From: Arthrobacter sp. PAMC25284
GTDB lineage: Bacteria; Actinomycetota; Actinomycetes; Actinomycetales; Micrococcaceae
Reading direction: 5' to 3'
Assembly: GCF_019443425.1 (NCBI RefSeq)
Contig: NZ_CP080382.1
Location: 3,224,001-3,288,000 of the forward strand
Length of the DNA: 64,000 bases
The notes beneath the pieces are model-generated. The model made no database searches. It saw only the letters and a list, made by a program, of their open reading frames with translations, and had not been told where the DNA came from. Every line of letters begins with the position of its first letter. Within the stretch, counting starts at the first letter, position 1. Position numbers and translations under genes: made by a program. Shown here piece after piece: positions 1 to 8,884 of the stretch.

Positions 1-1
1 G

Positions 2-1138
2 GTCTGGGAACGCCTGGTGGCGCAGTCAAAACGCTACTTCAACGCGATCTACCGCATCCTCGGCATCAGCCTCACCGACGACCACATCGCCGGCGAAAGC
101 TCCTACGACGCCCACTTGGCACAGCTGTGCCAGGAACTTGAGAACCGCGGAATCGCCCGCGTCAGCGACGGCGCCCTCTGCACCTTCCCCGCAGGCTTCA
201 TCGGCCGCGACGACCAGCCGCTGCCGCTGATCATCCGCAAGTCCGACGGCGGCTACGGTTACGGCACCACCGACCTCGCAACCATCCGCTACCGGGTCCG
301 TGAGCTCCAGGCCAACCGCGTCCTCTACGTCGTCGGCGCCCCGCAGAACGTCCACCTGAGGATGGTCATCGCCACGGCCACCGACGCCGGCTGGCTGCCG
401 GACACCGTCGAAGCCACGCATGTGCAGATCGGCAATGTGCTGGGCGAGGACGGCAAAATCCTCAAGTCCCGCTCCGGGGCGCCGGTCAAGCTGATGGCCC
501 TGCTCGAGGAGGCGGTGGATCGTGCCCGCGCCGTCATCGACGCCAGCCGCCCCGAACTCAGCGACGCCGAACGCGCCGTCACAGCCCGCCAGGTGGGGAT
601 CGGGGCCGTGAAGTACGCCGACCTCGCCACCGGCCACGACACCGAGTATGTCTTTGACTTCGACCGCATGCTCGCCCTGACCGGCAACACCGGACCGTAT
701 GTGCAGTACGCGGCGGCGCGGATCCGCTCCATCCTTCGCAAAGCCTGGGTACTGGCGGCGGCGAACTTCGACGGCGGTACGGCCGGTTCCGGCCCGGGCA
801 GCGCAGGTCCCGGCGGCGAGGGTTCCGGCAGCGTGGGTTCCGGCAGCGCAGCGCCGGCGGCGATCGCCGTCGTCGAACCCGCCGAACGTGCCCTCGCCCT
901 GCACCTGCTCGAATACGACGCCATGCTGGAGAAGGTCGGCAAGTTCCTGGAACCGCACCGGCTCTGCGGCTACCTGTTCGAGCTCGCGCAGCTCTTCACC
1001 GCGTTCTACGACCAGTGCCCGGTACTCAAGGCCGAGGCGGGGGTCCGGGAATCACGACTCGCCCTGTGCGGCCACGTGCTCCGGCGGCTCTCCGGCGGCC
1101 TGGAGCTGCTGGGCATCGAGACACCGGAGAACATGTGA
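2..1138 (+). CDS. argS: Arginyl-tRNA synthetase, C-terminal part (5' end outside window)
   Basis: Cytoplasmic class I synthetase that charges tRNA-Arg. The reading frame is open from the window edge, so the catalytic N-terminus and start are missing. Visible are the end of the Rossmann catalytic domain, a KMSKS-equivalent loop (KSRSG, about base 470), the stretch GNTGPYVQYAAAR typical of ArgS and the helical anticodon-binding domain to the C-terminal ENM. An odd low-complexity Gly/Ser/Pro/Ala segment of about 29 residues (bases 773-859) sits after the first anticodon-domain helix and is encoded by imperfect DNA repeats. The stop overlaps the menD start (GTGA). Identification is by recognition of family motifs and is secure. 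Confidence 0.95.
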   Translation, partial: VWERLVAQSKRYFNAIYRILGISLTDDHIAGESSYDAHLAQLCQELENRGIARVSDGALCTFPAGFIGRDDQPLPLIIRKSDGGYGYGTTDLATIRYRVRELQANRVLYVVGAPQNVHLRMVIATATDAGWLPDTVEATHVQIGNVLGEDGKILKSRSGAPVKLMALLEEAVDRARAVIDASRPELSDAERAVTARQVGIGAVKYADLATGHDTEYVFDFDRMLALTGNTGPYVQYAAARIRSILRKAWVLAAANFDGGTAGSGPGSAGPGGEGSGSVGSGSAAPAAIAVVEPAERALALHLLEYDAMLEKVGKFLEPHRLCGYLFELAQLFTAFYDQCPVLKAEAGVRESRLALCGHVLRRLSGGLELLGIETPENM

Positions 1139-2868
1139 GCCCGTCAGATTCCGGCGGCCAGGACACTGCGGGGCCGCTGGGTTCCCTGGAGGCCGCGCGG
1201 CTCGCCGTGACGGCACTGCTGGACGCCGGGGTGCGCCACGTGGTGGTGGCGCCGGGCTCCCGTTCGGCGCCGATGGCCTACGCCCTGGCGGAGGCTGATG
1301 CAGCAGGCCGCGTGGAACTCCTGGTCCGGATCGACGAGCGCTCGGCCGGGTTCACGGCCCTGGGTCTGGCGCTGGCATCCAGGGCCCCGGCCGCCGTCCT
1401 CACCACCTCAGGGACCGCCGTCGGGAACCTGCTGCCGGCCGTGATGGAGGCCAACCACGCTGCAGTCCCGCTCGTAGTCCTCTCCGCGGACCGGCCCGAG
1501 GAACTGCGCGGCACGGGGGCCAACCAGACCACCTTCCAACTGGACCTGTTTGGCGAGCACGTCCGCTTCGCCGCCGACATCCCGGCCGGCAGTGATCCGC
1601 GGCGGGCGGTGGAGACGGCCCTGAGCGCCGCCACCGGGGCATTCCAGGACAGCCCGCCCGGCCCCGTCCAGCTGAACCTGGCCTTCCGCGATCCGTTGGT
1701 CCCGGCCCCTGGCGAGCGGCTCCCGCCGGAGTCCGGCCGCCGCATCTACCGTCTCCCGCCGGTACCGGAAACGCTGGATCTCCCGGTCGCCGGCGCCGGC
1801 CTGCCGGAGCGGCGCACCGTGGTTCTCGCCGGGCACGACGCCGGACCGGTCGCCGAGGCCTTCGCGCGCGCCCACGGGCTGCCGCTGCTCGCCGAACCGT
1901 CCTCCAACGCCCGGTTTGGGCCGAACGCCGTGGGCCCGTATCGGGTGCTGCTGGAACACTTCGGTCCGGACTCCGCGCAGCCGATCGAACGTGTGGTCCT
2001 GTTCGGCAGGCCCACGCTCTCCCGACCGGTCAGCGCACTCCTGGCCCGCGCCGGCGTCCCCTCCGCCCTGTACCAGCCGGTCCCCGTGGCCTGGTACGAA
2101 CCTGGCCGCCGTACCGAACTGCCGCTCGAGTCTCCGGCGGATCTTGCCGACTTCGCCGGCAGGGGATCGGCGGCCTGGCTGGATGCTTGGCTGCTGGCCG
2201 GTGCCGCCGCCCAACACGCCGTGGACCAGGTGCTCGGCGGCTCTGCGGCAGCCACCGGGCCCTCCGTGGGTGCGCTCGTCTGGAAACATGCACGCGGCCA
2301 GCTTGTGCTGGGTTCCTCCAACGGTATCCGCGACGCTGACCTCGCCGGCGCACCCGCGCCCGAGCCCCGCGCCACCGTCTTCGCCAACCGCGGCCTTGCC
2401 GGGATCGACGGCACCACGTCCACTGCCATCGGCATCGCCCGCGGCGGGCAGCAGGAGACCACCGTCCTGATGGGTGACGTCACCTTTCTGCACGACGCCG
2501 GTGGGCTGCTCCTGGGCTCCGGCGAGACCGAGCCGCCGCTGCGCATTGTGGTGCTGAACGACGCAGGAGGGGCGATCTTCGGACTGCTCGAACACGGTGC
2601 CGTGCAGGAATCCGGGGCGTACGGGGACGCTGTCGAACGGCTTTTTGGAACCCCGCACAACGTCGACATCGCAGCCCTCGCCGCCGCGTACGGCGTCGGG
2701 CACCATGCGGTGAGCACGACGGCGGGACTCGCCGAAGCGCTGTCCGCGCCAATCGAGGGGCGCAGCATCGTGGAGGTCCGCACGGACCGGGCCGGGCTCC
2801 GGGTCCTGCATGGCCGGATCCGGGCCGCCGTCGCCGCAGCCGTGGCCGGGGTGCCCGCCGCGGACTGA
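1135..2868 (+). CDS. menD: SEPHCHC synthase (menaquinone biosynthesis)
   Basis: MenD condenses isochorismate with 2-oxoglutarate using thiamine diphosphate, an early committed step of menaquinone synthesis. The 577-residue protein has the expected order: N-terminal domain with GSRSAP (about 41-46), RIDERSAGF and SADRPEELRGTGANQT (117-132), and a C-terminal ThDP/Mg motif GDVTFLHD (447-454). I chose the GTG start at 1135 because it overlaps the argS stop and places the conserved N-terminus correctly; the frame is open further upstream but only inside argS. Other menaquinone genes (menF, menG, a menJ-like gene and a polyprenyl synthase) follow within 10 kb. Confidence 0.95.
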   Translation: MSPSDSGGQDTAGPLGSLEAARLAVTALLDAGVRHVVVAPGSRSAPMAYALAEADAAGRVELLVRIDERSAGFTALGLALASRAPAAVLTTSGTAVGNLLPAVMEANHAAVPLVVLSADRPEELRGTGANQTTFQLDLFGEHVRFAADIPAGSDPRRAVETALSAATGAFQDSPPGPVQLNLAFRDPLVPAPGERLPPESGRRIYRLPPVPETLDLPVAGAGLPERRTVVLAGHDAGPVAEAFARAHGLPLLAEPSSNARFGPNAVGPYRVLLEHFGPDSAQPIERVVLFGRPTLSRPVSALLARAGVPSALYQPVPVAWYEPGRRTELPLESPADLADFAGRGSAAWLDAWLLAGAAAQHAVDQVLGGSAAATGPSVGALVWKHARGQLVLGSSNGIRDADLAGAPAPEPRATVFANRGLAGIDGTTSTAIGIARGGQQETTVLMGDVTFLHDAGGLLLGSGETEPPLRIVVLNDAGGAIFGLLEHGAVQESGAYGDAVERLFGTPHNVDIAALAAAYGVGHHAVSTTAGLAEALSAPIEGRSIVEVRTDRAGLRVLHGRIRAAVAAAVAGVPAAD

Positions 2869-2943
2869 GTCCTCCTGCGCTGGTGAACCCGGGCCTCAGA
2901 CCTGGCGACGCGCATACTGCCTTCCGACGCGTTCCTTCTCTGG

Positions 2944-3003
2944 CGACGCGCAAACTGCCTGGCGACTCCCGTATTACCGCATCGCCAGGTAATTTGCGCG
3001 TCG
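2944..3003. repeat. Intergenic palindrome, family B copy 1
   Basis: Inverted repeat with 22-base arms at 2944-2965 and 2982-3003 (two mismatches) around a 16-base loop. Arms begin CGACGCGCAAA and end CCTGGCGA. Fragments of the same word (CTGGCGACGCGCA) also occur just upstream at about 2905-2920. The same core forms a perfect palindrome at 3882-3941, on the other side of the eroded gene between them. It could act as a terminator for menD. The 219 bases between menD and the eroded gene hold nothing else I can recognise. Confidence 0.75.
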
Positions 3004-3087
3004 CGGGTCGAGGGGCGCGTCGCGGGGCAGGATGCGGATCGGGTTGTCCACATGGCGGGACCAGCCGCAGGTTGGGATCTTGGTTCG

Positions 3088-3865
3088 ATGAACGGATTGC
3101 CGACATTGATCCTCGCGCGGGAGCACGTCCAGCAGGCGATTACTCTGGGGCATTCCGACCATTGGGCGGCACGAATTCGTCCATGCGCTGACGCTTCAGA
3201 ACGACGGCGGACGCTCGCGGGCCGGCGTGCGGCGGCACTTTGCCTCGCCGGCCGGCCTTCGGGTGGTCGAACGCGATGGACTTCTGGTCACCGGACGAAT
3301 CCGCACGGTGCTGGACCTCGCCGCGTTCACGTCCTTTGCCGAAGCTGTTGTGCCACTGGATCACGTGCTCAGGCCAGACTCTGCGCATGGGCTGTCCGCA
3401 CTCTCCAAGGACGTCCTGCTGGCGGGGGTCGCGGGCCACTACACCGCCGCAGCTGCGCGGCGGATCCTGACCGCCGTGGAGTTCGCGGACCCGGCGTCGG
3501 GGTCGCCCGGGGAGTCCTACGGCCGGGCGCTGATGTGGGTTGCCGGGTTCGAGCCGCCTGCGCTGCAGTACGAAATCCGGGACGCCTCAGGTCTGGTGGG
3601 GTTCACGGACTATTTTTGGGACAGTGCGCGGCTGGCGGGAGAGTTTGACGGTATGGAAAAATACGCGAAGCCCGAGTATCTGAGGGGTCGGACGGCGTCG
3701 CAGGCCGTCGTGGATGAGAAGTTCCGTGAGGACCGGATCCGGGCGACGGGAGCCACGGTCGTCCGCTGGGTTTGGGCCGACCTCATGGCGCCAGGGCGGC
3801 TCGAACGGAAGCTGTCGGCGGCCGGTGCGCCCCGCCGTCGTGCCCGTTCCGCCAGGCGGCCATGA
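3088..3865 (+). pseudogene. Eroded AbiEi-like protein gene (internal deletion plus frameshift)
   Basis: The N-terminus (MNGLPTLILAREHVQQAIT, from ATG 3088) resembles the start of a protein family common in Arthrobacter: AbiEi-like antitoxin-domain proteins with a C-terminal DUF559-like nuclease fold. It is in frame 1. From about 3150 the continuing family sequence (GRHEFVHALT, GGRSRAGVRRHFA, LRVVERDGLLVTG, AVVPLDHVL, GFTDYFWD, EFDGMEKYAKP) is in frame 2, open to 3865. About 100 residues that normally lie between them appear to be missing, so this looks like a deletion plus frameshift. A shorter protein could still start at GTG 3227. Family assignment is from memory of the motifs; function is unknown. 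Confidence 0.55.
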
Positions 3866-3881
3866 TGCGAGTCCTGTCCCA

Positions 3882-3941
3882 CGACGCGCAAATGCCCTGG
3901 CGCTACTGGAGATCCAGTAGCGCCAGGGCATTTGCGCGTCG
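3882..3941. repeat. Perfect intergenic palindrome, family B copy 2; likely bidirectional terminator
   Basis: Perfect 29-base inverted repeat, arms 3882-3910 and 3913-3941 with a 2-base spacer. Arms start CGACGCGCAAATGCCCTGG. It lies between the convergent eroded gene (ends 3865) and the ABC ATPase gene (ends 3978), so it can form a terminator hairpin for both strands. It shares its core with the palindrome at 2944-3003. Confidence 0.8.
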
Positions 3942-3977
3942 CCAGGCGGGCAGCGCGTCGGAACGTCGCGCGGGCGC

Positions 3978-4778
3978 CTATTCGATATCGATGTGCGTGG
4001 GATCGAGCACGCGCTTCAGGAATTCCTGCGTGCGCGGCTGGGTGGGGGCGCCAATAACCTGTTCCGCCACGCCTTCCTCCACCACAACACCGCCGTCCAT
4101 AAACACGACGCGGTCGGCGACTTCGCGGGCAAAGCCCATCTCGTGGGTCACCACCAGCATGGTCATGCCTTCCTTGGCCAGGTTCCGCATAACGGAAAGC
4201 ACATCGCCCACCGTCTCCGGATCCAGCGCCGAGGTCGGCTCGTCGAAGAGCATGAGCTCGGGGTCCATGCTCAGCGCCCGGGCAATCGCCACGCGTTGCT
4301 GCTGCCCGCCGGAGAGCTGGTCCGGGAAACGGTCCGCGAAGTCGCCCAGCCCTACGCGCGTCAGGTTCTTATGGCCTGTGGCGTCGGCATCGGCCTGGCT
4401 GCGCTTGAGGACCTTGGTCTGCGCGACGGTGCAGTTCTGCAGGACAGTCAGGTGCGGGAACAGGTTGAAGTGTTGGAAGACCATGCCTACCGTGCGGCGC
4501 ATCTTGTCGACTTCGACGTCGGGATGGGTGGATTCGAAGCCGCCGACGTGGATGGTTCCCTCGTTGGGCTGCTCCAGCAGGTTGACGCAGCGCAGCAGGG
4601 TGGACTTGCCGGAGCCGGAGGGCCCGATCAGGCACACCACATCACCGGGGGCGACTTCCAGGCTGATGCCCTTGAGTACCTCGTGGTTGCCATACGATTT
4701 GCGGAGGCCTCTGATGGACACGCCGGCGGCGTGGATGCCGCTGCTGAAGGCCGGGGTGTTGGTTTCGACGTCGTTCAT
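3978..4778 (-). CDS. Polar amino acid ABC transporter, ATP-binding subunit
   Basis: Cytoplasmic ATPase energising uptake of a polar amino acid. The 266 residues carry a Walker [10 protein letters not shown] (about 53-61), a Q-loop in [14 protein letters not shown], the ABC signature LSGGQQQR, Walker [15 protein letters not shown] and the switch histidine in VVTHEMGFA, all typical of the GlnQ/HisP group. It is the last gene of a minus-strand operon: binding protein, permease (11 bases upstream), ATPase. Substrate cannot be decided from the ATPase. A perfect palindrome at 3882-3941 follows and probably terminates the operon. Confidence 0.9.
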   Translation of the reverse strand: MNDVETNTPAFSSGIHAAGVSIRGLRKSYGNHEVLKGISLEVAPGDVVCLIGPSGSGKSTLLRCVNLLEQPNEGTIHVGGFESTHPDVEVDKMRRTVGMVFQHFNLFPHLTVLQNCTVAQTKVLKRSQADADATGHKNLTRVGLGDFADRFPDQLSGGQQQRVAIARALSMDPELMLFDEPTSALDPETVGDVLSVMRNLAKEGMTMLVVTHEMGFAREVADRVVFMDGGVVVEEGVAEQVIGAPTQPRTQEFLKRVLDPTHIDIE

Positions 4779-4789
4779 GACTGTCCTGC

Positions 4790-5581
4790 CTATCGCTTCG
4801 TCCGCGCGGAGCGGCTTTCAAACTTCCGGGCCAGAAGGCTCAGCGGGATGGTGATCACGAGGTAGATGGCACCGGCCACCAGGAGAGGGGTGAGGCCTGC
4901 TCCGAGGCTGGAAATACCATCGCGCCCGAACTTTGTGAGCTCGTACTGCGCGGTCGTCAGGCCAAGGACGAACACCAGCGAGGAGTCCTTCGTCAGCAGG
5001 ATGACCTCGTTGGTGAGCGGCGGCAGGACGATCCGGAATGCCTGCGGTATCACGATGGTCACCATGGCCCGAGGAAGGGGCATGCCCAGCGACCGTGCCG
5101 CCTCCAACTGCCCCGGCGGGACGGCCTGCAGCCCGGCACGGAGGGTTTCGGCGATGTAGGCGGAGGCCACGATTCCGAGTGAGACCATCACCACAACGTG
5201 AACGTCCCACAGCACGCCGAACGCCAAAGGCACGCCGTAGCCGAAGGCAATGAACACCAGCAGCGCCGGAACGCCGCGGAAGAATTCGATGTATCCGGTG
5301 GCCAGCCAGCGGTAGACCGGGAACGTCGAGAGTTTCATCAGGGCCAGGATCAGGCCGCCGGAGAGACCGACCACGAATGCCAGGGCGGTGTAGATAAGGG
5401 TGTTCTTCAGCCCTACAAGAATGATGTCCGGGAACATCGGGGCGATCTTGCCGAAATTGAAAACGCTGGTGCCGACGGTTTGCCAGTTTGTGGCCAGAAC
5501 AACGGCCACGATGACCGCCACGAAGAGGCCGGCTTGCACATAAAGGCTGACTTTGGCGCGTTGCCGTGCGGTCATTGCCAT
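4790..5581 (-). CDS. Polar amino acid ABC transporter, permease subunit
   Basis: Integral membrane subunit of the HisM/GlnP type, 263 residues. It has an N-terminal membrane helix ([16 protein letters not shown]), further helices through the [16 protein letters not shown] segment, and the cytoplasmic coupling loop [20 protein letters not shown] (EAA motif, about 160-180) that contacts the ATPase. Only one permease is encoded, so the transporter probably works with a permease homodimer. It lies between its binding protein (gap 100 bases holding a hairpin) and its ATPase (gap 11 bases). Confidence 0.9.
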   Translation of the reverse strand: MAMTARQRAKVSLYVQAGLFVAVIVAVVLATNWQTVGTSVFNFGKIAPMFPDIILVGLKNTLIYTALAFVVGLSGGLILALMKLSTFPVYRWLATGYIEFFRGVPALLVFIAFGYGVPLAFGVLWDVHVVVMVSLGIVASAYIAETLRAGLQAVPPGQLEAARSLGMPLPRAMVTIVIPQAFRIVLPPLTNEVILLTKDSSLVFVLGLTTAQYELTKFGRDGISSLGAGLTPLLVAGAIYLVITIPLSLLARKFESRSARTKR

Positions 5582-5610
5582 GGATTACTCACATTCATTT
5601 TGCGCGGAGA

Positions 5611-5651
5611 AGGCCCCGTTGTGGGCTGCTGTGCAGACCGCAACGGGGCCT
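5611..5651 (-). terminator. Stem-loop between binding-protein and permease genes
   Basis: Perfect 11-base arms AGGCCCCGTTG (5611-5621) and CAACGGGGCCT (5641-5651) around 19 bases. On the minus strand it follows the binding-protein stop and precedes the permease start. This position is typical of a partial terminator or 3'-end stabiliser that lets the binding protein be made in excess of the membrane subunits. No strong U tract follows, so I favour attenuation or stabilisation over full termination. Confidence 0.6.
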
Positions 5652-5681
5652 CGTCCGGGGTTGGTCTCAGTCCAGGATCAG

Positions 5682-6482
5682 CTATTTAGCGGCCTCGCCG
5701 AACCAGGTCGTCTCGAACTTGGTCAGGGAGCCGTCGTCGGTCAGCCGCTTGAGGGTGGCATTGACCTTCTCCAGCATTTCGGCGTTCCCCTTCTTGACGG
5801 AGATTCCCAGTTGTTCTCCGGTGGCGAAGTCGGCCACGCGCTTGAGGTTGGAGTCGTCCTTGATGGCGTAGGCCAGGACGGACTGGTTGCCCAGGGCGGC
5901 GTCAATGGTGCCGGCCTTGAGCGCCTGCACCAGCAGGCCCGAGTCTTCAAACTGCTGGGCGTTGAGAACCTGGGCATCGGCATACGTTGCGCCGGTGGTG
6001 GCCTGCTGCACGCCCACCTTCTTGCCCCGGGCGTCCCCGATGTTCGTGATCCCGGAGGCTTCGCTGGCCACGAGGGTCAGGTCATCGTCGAGGTACGGGG
6101 TGGAGAAGTCCATTGCCGACTTACGGGCGTCCGTGATGGAGATCGAGGAGATGGAGACATCGCACTGGTTAAGGGCGACGCCGGTCTCGATGGCTTCGAA
6201 GGAGCTGTCCACAACGCTCAGGTCAGCGTTGAAGTCCTTGGCGAGCTCCGCGGCGATATCCATGTCGAAGCCGACAATCTTGCCGTCTTTCTGGAATTCA
6301 AAGGGCTCATAGGGGATATCCGAGCAGACGGTGAGCTTGCCGGCGTTGATGAGCTGGATGCCGCCCGCGGATGGTGCGGGCGTGGAGCCGCCGCCGCAGG
6401 CCGTCAGAGTGAGGGCGCCTGCGGCGAGAAGGGCGGCAGCCTTGAAGGCCAGTTTGGCCGGTGCGAGTGACTTGCTCTGCAT
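5682..6482 (-). CDS. Polar amino acid ABC transporter, substrate-binding lipoprotein
   Basis: Extracytoplasmic solute-binding protein of family 3, 266 residues. The signal peptide ends in a lipobox LTAC with Cys29 as the lipidation site, followed by a flexible GGGSTPAPS linker. The mature fold starts GKLTVCSDIPYEPFEF and contains GFDMDIAAELAKDF, SISITDARKSAMDFS and a C-terminal LTKFETTWFGE helix, as in glutamine/glutamate/arginine binders. First gene of the operon with the permease and ATPase. The 161 bases upstream are AT-rich for this genome and carry a dyad that may be its operator. Substrate not determined. Confidence 0.9.
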   Translation of the reverse strand: MQSKSLAPAKLAFKAAALLAAGALTLTACGGGSTPAPSAGGIQLINAGKLTVCSDIPYEPFEFQKDGKIVGFDMDIAAELAKDFNADLSVVDSSFEAIETGVALNQCDVSISSISITDARKSAMDFSTPYLDDDLTLVASEASGITNIGDARGKKVGVQQATTGATYADAQVLNAQQFEDSGLLVQALKAGTIDAALGNQSVLAYAIKDDSNLKRVADFATGEQLGISVKKGNAEMLEKVNATLKRLTDDGSLTKFETTWFGEAAK

Positions 6483-6643
6483 GATTTTTACCTTTTGTTG
6501 CAGGGGCGTACTGATTGAACCGACTTTTAGTGTATCGCCGGCTGCGAGATGTACATCACAGAAAACTTAGTTTCACTATTGGATAACTAATGTGGGGTAA
6601 AGCGCAACCCGCGCCCTGGGACAGGGGTCTTGTATCCCGGACT
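6483..6643 (-). promoter_or_regulatory. AT-rich promoter region with dyad upstream of the amino acid transporter operon
   Basis: This gap between the binding protein and menF is clearly AT-richer than its surroundings. It contains a dyad TTAGTT (6567-6572) and AACTAA (6585-6590) separated by 12 bases, a plausible regulator site. I could not assign -35 and -10 boxes with confidence. Confidence 0.4.
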
Positions 6644-7993
6644 CTAGCTGCTGATGCCCAGCGCTTCCAGCATTGGACGGAACTTCGCCCAGGTCTCGGC
6701 GAGCTCAGCTTCCGGGGCCGAGCCCTCCACCACACCGCAGCCCGCATACAACCGGACCCTGCCCGGGGCCTCGATGACGGCGCCGCGGAGCGCTATGCCC
6801 CACTCGCCATTGCCGGCAGCGTCGAGCCAGCCCACCGGTCCGGCGTACGGCCCGCGGTCCAAATGCTCCAGCTTGCGGATTAATGCCCCGGCCACCATCG
6901 TCGGCGTGCCGCATACGGCAGCGGTAGGGTGCAGCGCGTTGATCAGGGCCAGGCACGTGGGCACGTGCCCCTCCACCTCTGTCAGCTCGGCCTTGACGTC
7001 CGAGGCGAGGTGCCACACGTTGGGAAGCTCCAGGATGAAAGGTTCGCTGTGCGCGGTCATCGCCTCGGAGAACGGCGCCAGCTGGGTCGTGAGGGACTGG
7101 ATGGCGATATCGTGCTCATGCCGTTGTTTTTCAGATCCGGCAAGCACCCGCTCGGCAAAGTCCAGTGGCGAGCCGGCCATCCCCTCTGCGTCGCGGCGGT
7201 CCAGGGTGCCGGCGAGGACCCGGGCCTGGGCGGTGCGCCCTTCCACCTGGATCAGCATTTCGGGTGTGGAGCCGACGAGGCCATCCACCCCGTACGTCCA
7301 GCATTCCCGGTAGCGGACGGCGAGCTGGCGCAGGATCTCGGCCGCATTCACGCCGTCCGGCACCGTCGCGACGATGTCGCGGGCCAGCACCAGTTTCTCC
7401 AGTGCTCCCGTGCGGATCTCCGCGACGCCGGCCGTCACTGCCGCCATCCAGCCTGCCTCGTCCAGCGCGCCGGTGGTCAGCGACGCTTCGCGCGCGGCAG
7501 AAGCGGTATGGGGAAGTCCGGCGGAGCGGCCGGCGGACGGTTCGACGGCGGGGCTGCTTCCGGCGGTGTCCAGCCAGCGATGCAGGGCCGCGAGGGCGCC
7601 GGCCTCGGTGAGGTCGCCGTCGTCGAAGGTCATGTGGGTCAGCCAGGCCCTGCCGTCGAGGAGGCCGACCACAATTTCGGGCACGATCAGGCGGGACGCG
7701 TGCCTGGAGACTTTGGAGAACGCGAAGGAGCCAAAGGCAACCGGGCCGGTGCCGGGGCATTCCACCGAATCCTCGATCTCGGCCTCCAGCACCAGGTGCC
7801 GCCACCAGATGTCCGCTTCGAGGAAACGGTCAGGGCCGGTGACGGTAAAGCGTGCGATTTCGCCGAAGCCCACGAGGCCCGCTTCGCGGCGTGTCCAGCA
7901 CAGCACATCGTCCCGCACCAGAAACGACGGCAGCCCCCCGCGGAATGATTCTGCATCGAGGGGGACTGTCAAGGTACGGAACGCGCTCGTCAT
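6644..7993 (-). CDS. menF: Isochorismate synthase
   Basis: Chorismate-utilising enzyme that isomerises chorismate to isochorismate, the substrate of MenD. 449 residues. The C-terminal chorismate-binding domain shows LVLARD, ARVLAGTLDRR, SEKQRHEHDI, HPTAAVCGTPT (355-365) and YAGPVGW (383-389), with the final LYAGCGVVEGS loop. The N-terminal half is poorly conserved in this family, as usual. Divergent from menG with 99 bases between. It could also serve siderophore or salicylate synthesis, but no such genes are near and menD is 4 kb away, so menaquinone synthesis is the best reading. Confidence 0.9.
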   Translation of the reverse strand: MTSAFRTLTVPLDAESFRGGLPSFLVRDDVLCWTRREAGLVGFGEIARFTVTGPDRFLEADIWWRHLVLEAEIEDSVECPGTGPVAFGSFAFSKVSRHASRLIVPEIVVGLLDGRAWLTHMTFDDGDLTEAGALAALHRWLDTAGSSPAVEPSAGRSAGLPHTASAAREASLTTGALDEAGWMAAVTAGVAEIRTGALEKLVLARDIVATVPDGVNAAEILRQLAVRYRECWTYGVDGLVGSTPEMLIQVEGRTAQARVLAGTLDRRDAEGMAGSPLDFAERVLAGSEKQRHEHDIAIQSLTTQLAPFSEAMTAHSEPFILELPNVWHLASDVKAELTEVEGHVPTCLALINALHPTAAVCGTPTMVAGALIRKLEHLDRGPYAGPVGWLDAAGNGEWGIALRGAVIEAPGRVRLYAGCGVVEGSAPEAELAETWAKFRPMLEALGISS

Positions 7994-8092
7994 GATGGGA
8001 TAACACTACTCCCGCCCGTGCGGGGGCCCTGTCCGCAGGCCCTGTTCAGCGCGTGGTTCGTGGGTGCGCCGATCATTTGAGACAATGTCAGG
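7994..8092 (+). promoter_or_regulatory. Divergent menF/menG promoter region
   Basis: On the plus strand GACAAT (8081-8086) lies 6 bases before the menG GTG start at 8093, an arrangement expected for a leaderless transcript; the -35 (TTCGTG, 8057-8062) is weak. On the minus strand a TAGTGT box lies about 9 bases from the menF start. The assignments are by eye. Confidence 0.35.
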
Positions 8093-8872
8093 GTGAACCG
8101 AGCATCCTTGGATAAGCGTCCGGACGAAGTTGCCACCATGTTTGATGACGTGGCCCCGAAATACGACGTCGTGAACGACGTCCTGTCCATGGGACAGACG
8201 CGTCGCTGGCGCAAAATCGTGGTTGAGGCCATGGATGTGAAGGCCGGCCAGCGCGTGCTCGATCTCGCCGCCGGAACGGGCACCTCCAGCGAGCCATACG
8301 CCGATGCGGGCATAGGCGTCATCGCGTGCGATTTTTCGCTCGGCATGCTCAAAGTCGGGAAACGGCGGCGCCCGGACATCGACTTCATCGCCGGGGATGC
8401 CACCCGCCTGCCCTTTGCGGATAACTCCTTTGACGCCAGCACGATCTCCTTCGGGCTGCGCAACGTCAACGAGCCCAAGAAGGCGCTCGCCGAGATGCTC
8501 CGGGTCACCAAACCCGGCGGGAGGCTCGTGATCGCGGAATTCTCCCAGCCCGTCGTGCCCATGTGGCGCACGATGTATACCGAGTACCTTATGCGGGCGC
8601 TGCCGGCCATCGCCGTCAAGGTTTCGTCCAACCCGGATGCCTACGTCTACCTCGCCGAATCCATCCGCGCCTGGCCGGACCAGGACCACCTGGCCGCGTG
8701 GCTGAAGGAATCGGGCTGGGAGTCCGTGACCTACCGAAACCTCAGCGGCGGCATCGTAGCTATCCACCGTGCCCAAAAGCCCGCGGCGCCGGTCACCGCT
8801 GCCGATGCGCTTGCCGCCCACACCGGGCCCGTGGCGAAGCTGCGCCGCAACATCGTCCGGCCCGGACGTTAG
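8093..8872 (+). CDS. menG: Demethylmenaquinone methyltransferase
   Basis: SAM-dependent methyltransferase (MenG/UbiE) that makes the last methylation to menaquinone. 259 residues. The UbiE signature [17 protein letters not shown] (24-40) and the SAM motif [12 protein letters not shown] (55-66) are intact, as are [14 protein letters not shown] and [13 protein letters not shown]. The GTG start places the N-terminal [19 protein letters not shown] correctly. Twelve bases separate it from the menJ-like gene, and with the polyprenyl synthase the three form one transcription unit. Confidence 0.95.
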   Translation: MNRASLDKRPDEVATMFDDVAPKYDVVNDVLSMGQTRRWRKIVVEAMDVKAGQRVLDLAAGTGTSSEPYADAGIGVIACDFSLGMLKVGKRRRPDIDFIAGDATRLPFADNSFDASTISFGLRNVNEPKKALAEMLRVTKPGGRLVIAEFSQPVVPMWRTMYTEYLMRALPAIAVKVSSNPDAYVYLAESIRAWPDQDHLAAWLKESGWESVTYRNLSGGIVAIHRAQKPAAPVTAADALAAHTGPVAKLRRNIVRPGR

Positions 8873-8884
8873 CCGATACCCGTC

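Noticed and set aside
3052..3648. 198-codon plus-strand frame as an intact gene
   Set aside because: Only its first 20 or so residues after ATG 3088 look like a protein; the rest is out of frame with the conserved AbiEi-like sequence.
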